Below are positions 1-9,400 of a stretch of 11,145 bases of DNA, piece by piece (within the stretch, counting starts at the first letter, position 1; every line of letters begins with the position of its first letter). The notes under the pieces are model-generated. The model was not told the origin of the DNA, did not search any database, and saw only the letters and a program-made list of their open reading frames with translations. The position numbers and the translations under genes were made by a program. The stretch covers positions 1 to 11,145 of the forward strand of contig JAEENZ010000230.1 in assembly GCA_016283985.1 (NCBI GenBank), in the 5' to 3' direction. This stretch comes from Bacteroidales bacterium (lineage in GTDB: Bacteria > Bacteroidota > Bacteroidia > Bacteroidales > UBA932).

Positions 1-1
1 C

Positions 2-1033
2 AAGCAGATCATCCTCGACTGCGGCATTGTGTGCCCCATCTCCGGCACCAAGAACTGGACCGACGTGCGCCAGTTCAACCTTATGTTCAGCACCCAGTTC
101 GGCTCCACCGGCGAAGGCGCCAACACCGTATATCTGCGCCCGGAGACTGCCCAGGGCATCTTCGTAGACTACATCAACGTTCAGAAGACGGGCCGCATGA
201 AGATCCCCTTCGGCATAGCCCAGATAGGAAAGGCCTTCCGCAACGAGGTCGTCGCCCGCCAGTTCATCTTCCGCATGCGCGAATTCGAGCAGATGGAGAT
301 GGAATTCTTCTGCAAGCCAGGCACCGAGATGGAATGGTTCAAGAAGTGGAAGGAAACCCGCATGAAATGGCACAAGGCCCTTGGAATGGGAGACCAGAAC
401 TACCGCTTCCACGACCACGAGAAGCTCGCCCACTACGCGAACGCCGCCACCGATATCGAGTTCAACTTCCCCTTCGGATTCAAGGAACTCGAGGGCATCC
501 ACTCCCGCACCGACTTCGACCTCGGCAACCATCAGCAGCTGAGCGGAAAGAAGCTCACCTACTTCGATTCCGAGACCGGCGAAAGTTATGTTCCCTACTG
601 TGTGGAAACCTCCATCGGCGTTGACCGCATGTTCCTCACCGTGCTCAGCCACTCCTATAAGCAGGAGCAACTCGAGAACGGCGAAAGCCGTGTGGTCCTC
701 AGCATTCCCGCCCCCCTCGCGCCCGTCAAGGCCGCCGTGCTGCCCCTCGTGAAGAAGGATGGCCTGCCGGAGATAGCCCAGAAGATCATGGACGACCTCA
801 AATACGACTTCAACTGCCAGTACGAGGAGAAAGACAGCATAGGCAAGCGCTACCGTCGCCAGGATGCCATCGGCACCCCGTTCTGCATCACCGTAGACCA
901 CCAGAGTCTTGAGGACGGCTGTGTAACCGTGCGCGACCGCGACACGATGAGCCAGGAGCGCGTGAAGATCGAAGACCTGCACGCCATGATAGAGAAGAAA
1001 GTTTCGCTCAGCAACCTGCTTCGCCAGCTGTAA
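2..1033 (+). CDS. glyS: Glycyl-tRNA synthetase, class II single-chain type (3' part, start outside window)
   Basis: This enzyme charges tRNA-Gly with glycine using ATP in the cytoplasm. The reading frame is open from base 2, so the N-terminus lies upstream; about 343 residues are visible of a family that is usually around 500 or more. Class II motif 2 is clear at about 235-310 (FRNEVVARQF followed by FRMREFEQMEMEFF), and motif 3 at about 602-630 (CVETSIGVDR). From about 700 on there is a C-terminal HGTP-type anticodon-binding domain (APVKAAVLPL ... DAIGTPFCITVD ... VTVRDRD). This is the homodimeric alpha2-type enzyme, not the GlyQ/GlyS two-subunit form, as expected for Bacteroidota. The stop codon overlaps the start of the next gene in a TAATG junction, which suggests translational coupling. 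Nothing seems broken in the visible part. Confidence 0.96.
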   Translation, partial: KQIILDCGIVCPISGTKNWTDVRQFNLMFSTQFGSTGEGANTVYLRPETAQGIFVDYINVQKTGRMKIPFGIAQIGKAFRNEVVARQFIFRMREFEQMEMEFFCKPGTEMEWFKKWKETRMKWHKALGMGDQNYRFHDHEKLAHYANAATDIEFNFPFGFKELEGIHSRTDFDLGNHQQLSGKKLTYFDSETGESYVPYCVETSIGVDRMFLTVLSHSYKQEQLENGESRVVLSIPAPLAPVKAAVLPLVKKDGLPEIAQKIMDDLKYDFNCQYEEKDSIGKRYRRQDAIGTPFCITVDHQSLEDGCVTVRDRDTMSQERVKIEDLHAMIEKKVSLSNLLRQL

Positions 1034-1998
1034 TGACAAGTTTCGCCGACATAGGAAAGAAGGAGGCCCTCAAGCGTCTGTACGAGGGAAGCGGATTCAA
1101 GCCCATTGCTCCCGCGGCCCACAAGGTCCTGCTGGAAGGGGTGGACTTCAACCTCGTTTATTTCCCCCTCAAACACCTTGGGCATAAGGCTGTTACGGCC
1201 GTCACGGGCGAGCTGTTCTCCCAACTCAGGCACCCGGAAACCCTTTCGGTCGTCCTCGGCGTGAGTTCCAAACTGGATTACCCTCAGATAGAAGAACTCT
1301 GGTCCGGAATTTCCGCCGCGGCCAAGGAGTACGGCTACAAAAACGCCTCCCTCGACCTGCAGCCTTCAGAGAACGGCCTGTGCATCAGCGTTGCTGCGAG
1401 CGGCGAACGCCAGAACCTCACCGAGGTCAGCCGCCCCAAGCCCCAGAGCAAGGACCTTCTCTGCGTCAGCGGACGCCTCGGCGCCGCATACCTCGGAATG
1501 CGGGTGATGGAGCGCGAACTCGAGCGTTTCGACAAGGGTGAATCCGACCGCAAGGAGCTCGAGCAGTACAAGATGCTGGTGGGCGCCTACCTCAAGCCCG
1601 AGCTCGACCCGGAGGTCGTGGCCAAGCTGGAAGAAGCGGAGATAATCCCTTCCGCCGGCTGTCTGATTACCCACGGCCTGGCCGATGCGGTGAAGCGTAT
1701 CGCGGAGGAAACAGGCCTCGGAGCCAAGGTCTACGCCGACCGCATCCCCTTTGAAGGGAATTCTTTCGAACTAGGGAGAAAACTTGATTTGGATCCCGTA
1801 TCAGCCGCTATGAACGGGGGAGAAGATTATCAAATTCTCTTCACGATCCCCATCCTCAAGCTAGATAAATTCCGTCACGACTTCCAGACCTTCGACATTA
1901 TCGGACACCTCGCCCAGCCGGAGGTCGGCACCGTGCTCGTCACCCCGGAAGGAGTGGAACTTCCGCTCCGCGCCCAGGGCTGGAAAGAAGAAGAGTAA
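1033..1998 (+). CDS. ThiL / AIR-synthase-related protein, catalytic motifs lost (probable pseudoenzyme)
   Basis: The 321-residue product has the overall plan of Bacteroidota thiamine-monophosphate kinase (ThiL), which phosphorylates thiamine monophosphate to the diphosphate. Conserved stretches are LLEGVDFNLVYFPLKHLG (33-50), VSGRLGAAYLGMRVMERE (145-162), the ADRIPF region (235-240) and NGGEDYQILF (261-270), with the final RAQGW. Every metal- or phosphate-binding signature I expect is missing: no GDDAA near residues 20-30; VTGEL (57-61) where a SDxxAM motif should be; ASLDLQPSE (105-113) where GGDT should be; and LITHGLAD (211-218) where MDISDGL should be. The frame is intact, with no frameshift or internal stop, so the protein is probably made but not as an ordinary kinase. 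It starts one base inside glyS and sits 18 bases before the next gene. The stretch 1751-1870 is much less G+C-rich than the rest. The fold assignment is firm; a working kinase is doubtful. Confidence 0.8.
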   Translation: MTSFADIGKKEALKRLYEGSGFKPIAPAAHKVLLEGVDFNLVYFPLKHLGHKAVTAVTGELFSQLRHPETLSVVLGVSSKLDYPQIEELWSGISAAAKEYGYKNASLDLQPSENGLCISVAASGERQNLTEVSRPKPQSKDLLCVSGRLGAAYLGMRVMERELERFDKGESDRKELEQYKMLVGAYLKPELDPEVVAKLEEAEIIPSAGCLITHGLADAVKRIAEETGLGAKVYADRIPFEGNSFELGRKLDLDPVSAAMNGGEDYQILFTIPILKLDKFRHDFQTFDIIGHLAQPEVGTVLVTPEGVELPLRAQGWKEEE

Positions 1999-2016
1999 TC
2001 ACTAAAAACAAAGAAT

Positions 2017-2706
2017 ATGAAAAAGATCCTCGCAACCCTCAGCGCGCTGGTGCTCCTCGCATCGGTTGCCAACGCACAGAGCGGCCTCGGCGGCCTCCTC
2101 GGAAGCATCTTCGGAGGAAACAAGACCGAAAACACTGAAACCACCACCAGCGGAACCGACATCGCCGGCACCGCAGAGAGCGTCCTCGGCGCCCTCCTCG
2201 GAACCGTCATCTCGCAGGTCGTTCCCGTCAGTCTCCCCGGCACCTGGACCTACAACGGCGTCGCCTCCGCAATCGAGACCGAAAACGCCCTGACCACCAT
2301 AGCCGCATCCACCTATAAAGAGAAGCTCGAGACCAAGCTCGACGGCTATCTCCAGAGGATCGGCATCGTACCCGGCGTGGCGGCCATCACCTTCACCGAA
2401 GACAACACGTTTGCCATCGCCAGCGCCACCAAGACCATCGCATCCGGCACCTACACCTACGATACCCAGACCAAGGCGATCGTGATGAAGCTCGGGAAGG
2501 TCTACAGCTACATGACCATGGAAGGAACCGTCACGGCCACCACCGGCGGCGTGCAGGTGCTCTTCGACGCCAACAAGTTCCTGGCATTCGCCAAGAAGGC
2601 CATCAAGGTCGTGGGCGCAGGCAAAGACAACTCCACCCTCAACACGATCGCAGGCCTTTCAGAGCAGGTCACCGGCCTGAAGCTCGGCTTCGACATGAAG
2701 AAGTAA
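2017..2706 (+). CDS. Secreted DUF4923-like (lipocalin-like) protein
   Basis: This 229-residue exported protein has no known function. A Sec signal peptide is plain: MKK, then a hydrophobic core, with signal peptidase I cleavage likely after ASVANA (residue 20). There is no lipobox cysteine, so it should be released to the periplasm or outside rather than lipid-anchored. After the signal come a Gly-rich stretch (GLGGLLGSIFGGN, about 23-35) and a Thr/Glu-rich linker. The rest resembles the beta-rich DUF4923 family seen in Bacteroidales: GTWTYNG (75-81), a FTEDNTFAI strand, GTYTYDTQTKAI, and the ending GLKLGFDMKK. The start is set by the signal peptide; the leader just before it (CACTAAAAACAAAGAAT) is A-rich with no Shine-Dalgarno, usual in this phylum. 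It lies 18 bases after the ThiL-like gene and 9 bases before dnaE, so it is likely in the same transcript. The family call is from pattern memory. Confidence 0.78.
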   Translation: MKKILATLSALVLLASVANAQSGLGGLLGSIFGGNKTENTETTTSGTDIAGTAESVLGALLGTVISQVVPVSLPGTWTYNGVASAIETENALTTIAASTYKEKLETKLDGYLQRIGIVPGVAAITFTEDNTFAIASATKTIASGTYTYDTQTKAIVMKLGKVYSYMTMEGTVTATTGGVQVLFDANKFLAFAKKAIKVVGAGKDNSTLNTIAGLSEQVTGLKLGFDMKK

Positions 2707-2715
2707 GCCCCGCAC

Positions 2716-5700
2716 ATGGCCAGTTTCGTACCCCTTCACGTCCATACGGAGTATTCCATACTCGATGGGATGTCCAACATAAAGAAGCTCTTCGCCCGTG
2801 CGGATGAGCTCAAGATGCCGGGTCTGGCAATCACGGACCACGGCAACATGTATGGTGTGAAGGAGTTCTTCGACGTCAGCCAGAAATACCCCAATATCAA
2901 GCCCATCCTGGGCTGCGAGGCCTACGTCACCTGCCACTACGACCATCACCTCAAGGATAACGACCACCGCAAGTACTACCACCTCATCCTCCTGGCCAAG
3001 AACTATCAGGGGTACAAGAACCTCATGAAGATAGTCTCCACCGGCCACATCGAGGGCATGTACTACGACAAGCCGCGTGTGAGCCACGAGGTGCTGGAGA
3101 AGTATCACGAGGGGCTCATCTGCTCCTCCGCCTGTATCGCCGGCGAGATCCCCCGCGGCATCCTCGCGGGCGACATGGACGCCGTCGACAAGGCCATCGA
3201 ATGGCACAAGCGCGTGTTCGGGGAGGATTATTACCTCGAGGTGATGCTCCACAAGAGCGAGGTTCCCGGCCTCTCCCTGGACCTCTACCACAACCAGATG
3301 AAGGTGAACGAGGCCATCTTCGAACTCGCCAAGAAGCACGGGGTTAAAGTAATAGCTACCAACGATACCCACTTCATCCGCAAGGACGACGGCCCCGCTC
3401 ACGACCGCCTCATCTGCCTTACCACCAACGCCCTGGTAAACGATCCCAAGCGCCTCCGCTACACCCAGCAGGAATACCTCAAGAGCGAAGACGAGATGCT
3501 GGCCCTGTTCCCGGAGCACCCGGAAGCTATCTTCAACACCCGAGAGGTGATGGAGAAGGTGGAGCGTTACGACATCAACAGCGCCCACGTCCTCCCCAAA
3601 TTCACCATCGACCCCGAATTCCTGAAGGATATAGACGGCCACCTGGCCCGCTACAGCGACGTCATCGACCGCGGACGGAACGACGAGAAAGGCAACTACC
3701 GCGGAGACGAATTCTGCCGCTCGGTCGCCTATCTCTGCCATCTGACCTGGGAAGGCGCCCGCCAGCGCTACGGCGATAGGATCGATACCGACACCGACCT
3801 GCGGGACCGCATCGACTTCGAGCTGAAGACCATCTCCTACATGGGCTTCCCGGACTACTTCCTCATAGTCCAGGACTTCATCAACTGGGCCAAGCGCAAC
3901 GGCATCTCGGTAGGCCCCGGACGAGGCAGCGCCGCCGGCAGCGTGGTATCCTACTGCCTCCGCATCACCAACCTGGACCCGGTGAAGTACGACCTCCTCT
4001 TCGAGCGCTTCCTCAATCCCGAGCGCATCTCCATGCCGGATATCGACGTGGACTTCGACGATGAGGGCCGCTACCGCGTGATACAGTATGTGCAGGACCT
4101 CTACGGCGCCGACCACATCTCCCATGTCATCACCTTCGGCACGATGGCGGCCAAGCTCGCCGTCAAGGACGTGGCCCGCGTGAGCGACCTGGCCCTGAGC
4201 GAGAGCAACCGCCTCACCAAACTCATCCCCGACCGGGCGTTCGTGGTGAAGGAAAACGGGGTGGAGGTGGAGAAGAAGCCCACCCTGGAGAACTGTTTCA
4301 AGTACGTGCCGGAGCTGAAGAAGGAGTACGAGGAGGGCGAGCCGCTGGTGCGCGAGGTGCTGGAATACGCCAAGCGCCTGGAGGGCTGCGTGCGCCAGGT
4401 GGGCATCCACGCCTGCGCCATGATCATCGGCCGCGGCAACCTCACCGACTACATCCCCATCACCATGGGCGAAGACAAGGCCACCGGCCAGAAGGTGTGG
4501 GTGAGTCAGTACGAAGGCTCCCAGATCGAAGACGTGGGTATGCTGAAGATGGATTTCCTCGGCCTCAAGACCCTCAGCATCATCTCCCGCTGCCTCGAGC
4601 TCATACGCCACCGCAATCCCAAGGCCCTGCCGGCGGACTTCGACATAGAGAACATCCCCATCGACGATCCGGCGACCTTCGACCTCTACTCCCGCGGCGA
4701 CACCAAGTCCGTGTTCCAGTTTGAATCCGGCGGCATGCGCGAGTGGCTGATGAAACTGCATCCCGAGCGCTTCGAGGATCTCATCGCTATGAACGCCCTC
4801 TACCGCCCGGGCCCGATGGATTACATCCCCGACTTCGTGGCCGGCAAGAACGACCCTTCCAAGGTCCACTACGACCTTCCGGAGATGGAGGATCTGCTGA
4901 AAGAGACCTACGGCGTCACCGTGTACCAGGAGCAGGTGATGCGCCTGTCGCAGTCGCTCGCGGGCTTCTCCAAGGGCAAGGCGGACAAGCTCCGCAAGGC
5001 CATGGGAAAGAAGAAGAAGGATATCCTCGACGGCCTCAAGGTGGACTTTATGGAAGGCGCCCAGGCGAAGGGCCTGCCCACAGACAAGCTCGAGAAGATC
5101 TGGAGCGACTGGGAGGCCTTCGCTAAGTACGCGTTCAACAAGAGCCACGCCACCTGCTACGCCTGGGTAAGCTACCAGACCGCATGGCTCAAGGCCCACT
5201 ATCCCAGCGAGTTCCAGGCCTCCAACCTCACGCAGCAGAGCTCCAACATGGACGAGATGAAGGAGATCATGGCCGACTGCAAGAAGGGAGGAATCAAGGT
5301 CCTTAACCCCGATATAAACGAATCCGACAAGGACTTCAGCGTCAACGCCGGCGGCGACATCCGCTTCGGCCTCGGCGGCCTGAAGGGCTTCGGCGAGAAC
5401 ATAGTGAACGCCATCATCGACGAGCGCACCGCGGGCGGCCCCTATGCCGACGTGTTCGAGTTCCTTGAGAGGATGGCCCTCTACAGCCAGAAGATGGACA
5501 AGCCCGTGGGCATCAACCGCAAGGCCCTGGAAATCCTCGTGAACGCCGGCGCGTTCGATTCCTTCGGCTACAAGCGCGGCATGTTCTATGCCCTTGGCAA
5601 GAGCGGGGAAGCCTTCATCGACGAGCTCGTCCGCTACGCCGACCTCTACCGCAACGACCAGGTGGACAGCGCCAGCTCCCTCTTCGGCGAGGTGGAGGAA

Positions 5701-6438
5701 ATGAAGCCCCAGCGCCCCGAAATACCCATGTTCACGGGGGAGGAAGATGTGCTGGACCTCCTGCAGAAAGAGAAAGAGGTCGTGGGGATGTATCTCTCCT
5801 CGCACCCCCTCGACGTCCACGCCTTCGAGATAGAACACTTCACCACCTGCAAGCTCTCCGACCTGCCGCAGAAGATAGACGAGCAGGAGAAGGCCAAGAA
5901 GGCCCTCAAGACAAACGTTGCGGGCATCATAACAGATGTAAAGCAGATTACCACCCGCGCCGGCCAGCCTGGCGGCAGGATAGTTCTGGAGGATTACAGC
6001 GGCACCTACGAACTCGCCCTCTTCGGCAAGGACTACGAGTCCTACATGCCCTACATGAAACTCCACGAGCAGCTCTTCATCGAAGGCGAGATAGCGGAAA
6101 AATACTTCATCAAGGGCGAAGACCGCGCCAAGGGCAAGACCTCTCCCTACGCATTCAAGATCCGCAAGATATCCCTTCTCGGCAACATCTCCGAAGACTT
6201 CGTCAAGGCCTTCTCCATCAACCTGGACTCCGCCCAGCTGAACCCAAAGTTCCGCGGCGAACTGGTTAAACTCCTGAAGGCCTATCCCGGAAAGACCGCC
6301 CTCAGCGTCTTCCTGTTCGACGCCAAGAGCGGTTACCGAGTCGAGCTTGCCTCAAAGAAATTCAACGTGCTCGTCTGCGCCGACTTCCTCGCCGGCCTCG
6401 AGCATCTGGGGATAAGCTACTCGATCAACAACCGTTAG
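2716..6438 (+). CDS. dnaE: DNA polymerase III subunit alpha (replicative polymerase)
   Basis: This 1240-residue protein is the polymerizing subunit of the replisome. The N-terminal PHP domain (about 1-225) opens with HVHTEYSILDG (8-18), followed by ITDHGNMYG (39-47), GCEAYV (67-72) and ATNDTHF (214-220). The C-family polymerase core carries GPGRGSAAGS (400-409), PDIDVDFDD with likely catalytic D442 and D444, and MDFLGL with the third aspartate D613. Other family marks are IHACAMIIG (from 564), ALYRPGPMDYIP, MGKKKKDILDGL and FAKYAFNKSHATCYAW (from 802). A likely internal beta-clamp-binding segment is QVDSASSLFG (982-991). KEVVGMYLSSHPLD precedes an OB-fold at about 1066-1145 (AGIITDVKQI ... 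GRIVLEDYSG). The length is normal for Bacteroidota DnaE. The start lies 9 bases after the DUF4923-like gene, and the HVHTEYS motif at residue 8 supports it. The stop overlaps that of the convergent lipoprotein gene. Confidence 0.98.
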   Translation: MASFVPLHVHTEYSILDGMSNIKKLFARADELKMPGLAITDHGNMYGVKEFFDVSQKYPNIKPILGCEAYVTCHYDHHLKDNDHRKYYHLILLAKNYQGYKNLMKIVSTGHIEGMYYDKPRVSHEVLEKYHEGLICSSACIAGEIPRGILAGDMDAVDKAIEWHKRVFGEDYYLEVMLHKSEVPGLSLDLYHNQMKVNEAIFELAKKHGVKVIATNDTHFIRKDDGPAHDRLICLTTNALVNDPKRLRYTQQEYLKSEDEMLALFPEHPEAIFNTREVMEKVERYDINSAHVLPKFTIDPEFLKDIDGHLARYSDVIDRGRNDEKGNYRGDEFCRSVAYLCHLTWEGARQRYGDRIDTDTDLRDRIDFELKTISYMGFPDYFLIVQDFINWAKRNGISVGPGRGSAAGSVVSYCLRITNLDPVKYDLLFERFLNPERISMPDIDVDFDDEGRYRVIQYVQDLYGADHISHVITFGTMAAKLAVKDVARVSDLALSESNRLTKLIPDRAFVVKENGVEVEKKPTLENCFKYVPELKKEYEEGEPLVREVLEYAKRLEGCVRQVGIHACAMIIGRGNLTDYIPITMGEDKATGQKVWVSQYEGSQIEDVGMLKMDFLGLKTLSIISRCLELIRHRNPKALPADFDIENIPIDDPATFDLYSRGDTKSVFQFESGGMREWLMKLHPERFEDLIAMNALYRPGPMDYIPDFVAGKNDPSKVHYDLPEMEDLLKETYGVTVYQEQVMRLSQSLAGFSKGKADKLRKAMGKKKKDILDGLKVDFMEGAQAKGLPTDKLEKIWSDWEAFAKYAFNKSHATCYAWVSYQTAWLKAHYPSEFQASNLTQQSSNMDEMKEIMADCKKGGIKVLNPDINESDKDFSVNAGGDIRFGLGGLKGFGENIVNAIIDERTAGGPYADVFEFLERMALYSQKMDKPVGINRKALEILVNAGAFDSFGYKRGMFYALGKSGEAFIDELVRYADLYRNDQVDSASSLFGEVEEMKPQRPEIPMFTGEEDVLDLLQKEKEVVGMYLSSHPLDVHAFEIEHFTTCKLSDLPQKIDEQEKAKKALKTNVAGIITDVKQITTRAGQPGGRIVLEDYSGTYELALFGKDYESYMPYMKLHEQLFIEGEIAEKYFIKGEDRAKGKTSPYAFKIRKISLLGNISEDFVKAFSINLDSAQLNPKFRGELVKLLKAYPGKTALSVFLFDAKSGYRVELASKKFNVLVCADFLAGLEHLGISYSINNR

Positions 6439-9400
6439 CGGACATGATACTGTTCCCGCCCCGTGCCGCCGAGGACTATCTGTTCGGCGATGGCGCGGAG
6501 TTTGGCCGCGTCGGCTGCGGGGATGTCGCAGTCGGCGGGGTTGGAGCCGAAGGGCTCGCCGAACAGTATCAGGTAGTTGATGCAGGCCTTAAGGTACGAA
6601 CCGTAACGGCTGGGGTGGTAGTTATCCGTGTAGAGCAGGTAGTTGTATGCCGGGCCGAATTCTCCGCTGCGGGCCAGGGCGAAACCCTTCCCGATGGGCG
6701 ACAGCCAGTTGATGTTCGGATCCGCCTGCCCGAGGTCCTGGGACCCCTTCCACATATAGTTGTCGAAGTTTTCGAAACTGCCGAAGCCGAGATAGTCTCC
6801 CACCGTCTTGTATGAGTAGGACCACACGCTTTCCAGCACCACGTCGGCTGAGGGGGATTTCGCCTTTATGGCAGCGCTCATGCGCTTCGTGAGGGCCAGT
6901 ATCTGCTCAGGGGTATATTTGACTTCTACGGTCTTGATGGCCGAGGCATCGCCTATGCCGTACTCCGCATGGAAGTAGGAGCCATCCTGGATGATGGCCT
7001 TGTCGTATCCTCCTTCGGCCACCAGACGCTGCGAAAAGGGCAGCACGTCGAGATGGTGCTCGAACTCCTGGGAACCCTTCACGTTGATGCGCACGTCGGT
7101 CGCATGGCCCTCTGCGCGGCATATCTGCTTCAGCTTGAAGGCAGAGCCGTGGTAGTAGGTGAAGCTGTTGCCGAGCTGGAGGAGTTTGACGGGCTTGGAT
7201 TCCTTGGCGGAAACGCCCGGGTAGGCCACGATCTCGCAGGCGCGATAGGTCATGCAGGGGAAGTTGATAAATGCGGTAGGGGCCGCCGTAAGGGCCGTGC
7301 CGTTGCAGTTGACGCTGCCGACCGCGCGCAGCCTCATCTTGATGAAGTCGCTGCTGACCGCCTGCTTCAGGGTGAAGGTGGTGATGTAGGTGCGGTGGTT
7401 CTTGCTGTCGTAGTCGTATACGTCCAGCGAGTAGTCCGTGCCGTCCTCGGATGCCTTGTAGCGCGGCTGGGCGTTCCACTTGCCCTCGTCCCAGTACTCG
7501 AAGAGGAAGTACTTGGGAGTCTTGTTGTTGTTGGTGTTGATGGTTACCATGAAGTCCACGTCGGTGCCTGCAGGCAAGGAGGTTACGGGCACGCTGAACT
7601 GGATGTAGTCGCCCGCGACCATGTTGCCTATGCTGATGTTCTGTGTGCCGCCGGGGGCCACGGAATAGTTCAGCTTGTTGCCGGTGGTGGAGCCTGCGGA
7701 AATGTATCCCGTGCCGGGAGCCTTGGAGACGGCGTCATCCGCCGCAACGGTGGCCGCCACGCCCTCGTTGATCCATCTGCGGCCCGCCGCATTGCTCTCG
7801 GTGTAGGTGACGCCCTTGGTAATCTCCCAGCGCGCCGGATAGCCGTCCACAGGAGTGTAGAGGTTGCCCTGGCTGATGCTGACGGTCTTGGTGGATCCGC
7901 CCTGCTCTGCGAACCTCAGGGTTCCCTGGCGCACTTCGCACACGTTGCCGGTTGCCGGCAGGACGGGGAAGACGACAGACTTCATTGCGGGGATTTCCGT
8001 GGGGATGGAGCCATCCTTCAGCCACTCCAGGCCTTCGGAAGATATGGTCACAGCCTTCTCGCCGGTAGTCACGTTCAGGAGCGTCTGGGAGAAGCCGGTG
8101 CCGGGGAATTCTATGCTGGTTTCGCTGACGCTGAAGCTGCCGGCGGGGTTGGGGTCGACTCCGGAATTGGTGGGAGGATTGCCACCGCCCACAACGTTGG
8201 CCTCGCTGGCCTCCGCGCCGTTCACGGTGCCGCCGAACACGCACTTGACGATGGTCCCCTCGTTATAACCCGCCACGGAACCGGCATACTGCTTGCCGCC
8301 GCTGTCCGCGGTCTGGGTGGAGACGGAGCCTTTGCCGCTGCCGCTGATGAGGGTGGATATGCTCTGCCGGCCGATAATGCCTCCCGCATAAACCTGCGAG
8401 GGGACCGACGTTGCGGTCGTGGTTTTGGCGCTGATGCTGCCGGTGAACTCGTTGTCCGAGAAGCTGCCGATGGCATCAAGGTCGTATCCCACGATTCCAC
8501 CCGCATGCAGGGTGGCCGGATAGCTGGCATTCGAGGCCGAGAAGGCGTTCTCCGCGGAGAGCGTGCCTTCGTTACGGTTGCGCTCCAGGGCCGTCAGTTT
8601 GGCCGCCATGCCCACTATTCCTCCGGCGTTCACTCCGTAGAAGACAGAAGAGGAGGATGGAGTCTTGTTGTGGCCGGAAGATGCCACCTTCATCAAAATC
8701 TCGCCCTTGTTCACGTTGTCGGTGAGGGCATTGTCCCCATAGCTGGAGGTGGCTCCGCCGAGGATGCCGCCGAGGCACTGGAACCTGGTGGTAGGATGGG
8801 CCGTGTGGTCGATCTCCACCTTGCCGTTGTTGGTGCAGCCGCTGATTTTCAGGCCGTCGCCGCATCCGGCAATGCCGCCCACGTAATGCTGGTGCACGGC
8901 CTCGCTGTAGACATCTCCGTTGTTGACGCAGTTCTGCACCACGACTTCCTTCCCGGGGTCGCCGGAGAGCTTGCCGCCGATGCCGCCGATGGAGAAGTTG
9001 TCGTTCTGGGTGGCGGAATACAGGAGCCGGATCTTGCCCTCGTTGGAGCAGTTGCTCACCGACAGGCCGGTGGCGGTATGGTAGACCACTGCCACGATGC
9101 CGCCCATGCCGAGTTCGCTGTGATTGCTGCTGACCACGTCCGCATGGTTGTGGCAGTCCGAGATGGCCACCTCCGCCGCAGCGGTGTTCAGGCCTCCGAG
9201 GATGCCAGCGGCCGCGAGATACTTGTATGAAGATCCGGAGGTAATCTCATGCTCCTCCACCGTCACGGCGCCGTAGTTGTGGCAGCCGGAAATGTTGATC
9301 TTGCCGGTTGCCCAGGCGGCGATTCCGCCCACGCGGCTGCTGCGGTTTGAGCCCGCCTTCACCGTCACCGGGATGAAGTTGGTCAGGTTGTCTATGTCCG

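Noticed and set aside
1750..1791. TTTG at 1750-1753 and TTGATTTG at 1784-1791 as a possible internal promoter for the last two genes of the plus-strand run.
   Set aside because: The spacing is 30 bases rather than about 19-21, and the -7 box has a mismatch at the important A. This is too weak to call.
1999..2016. The short gaps between plus-strand genes as sites of separate promoters.
   Set aside because: The gaps (18 and 9 bases) are too short for a promoter of this phylum, and no TAnnTTTG box lies close by.
2659..6066. A 1135-codon open frame on the minus strand, antisense to dnaE.
   Set aside because: It is a shadow of dnaE caused by high G+C and codon choice. The product is dominated by V, L, H, A, E and G with no recognisable domain, while the plus strand holds an unmistakable DnaE.
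7521..7545. A low-complexity TTG-repeat stretch that might be a slippage or phase-variation tract.
   Set aside because: It is short, interrupted, made of trinucleotides that preserve the frame, and simply encodes an Asn/Thr-rich loop of the lipoprotein.
6969..9230. A 753-codon open frame on the plus strand, antisense to the lipoprotein gene.
   Set aside because: The composition is biased to V, G, H and A with no motifs, and the opposite strand has clear repeats and a hydrolase domain. It is a codon-bias shadow.
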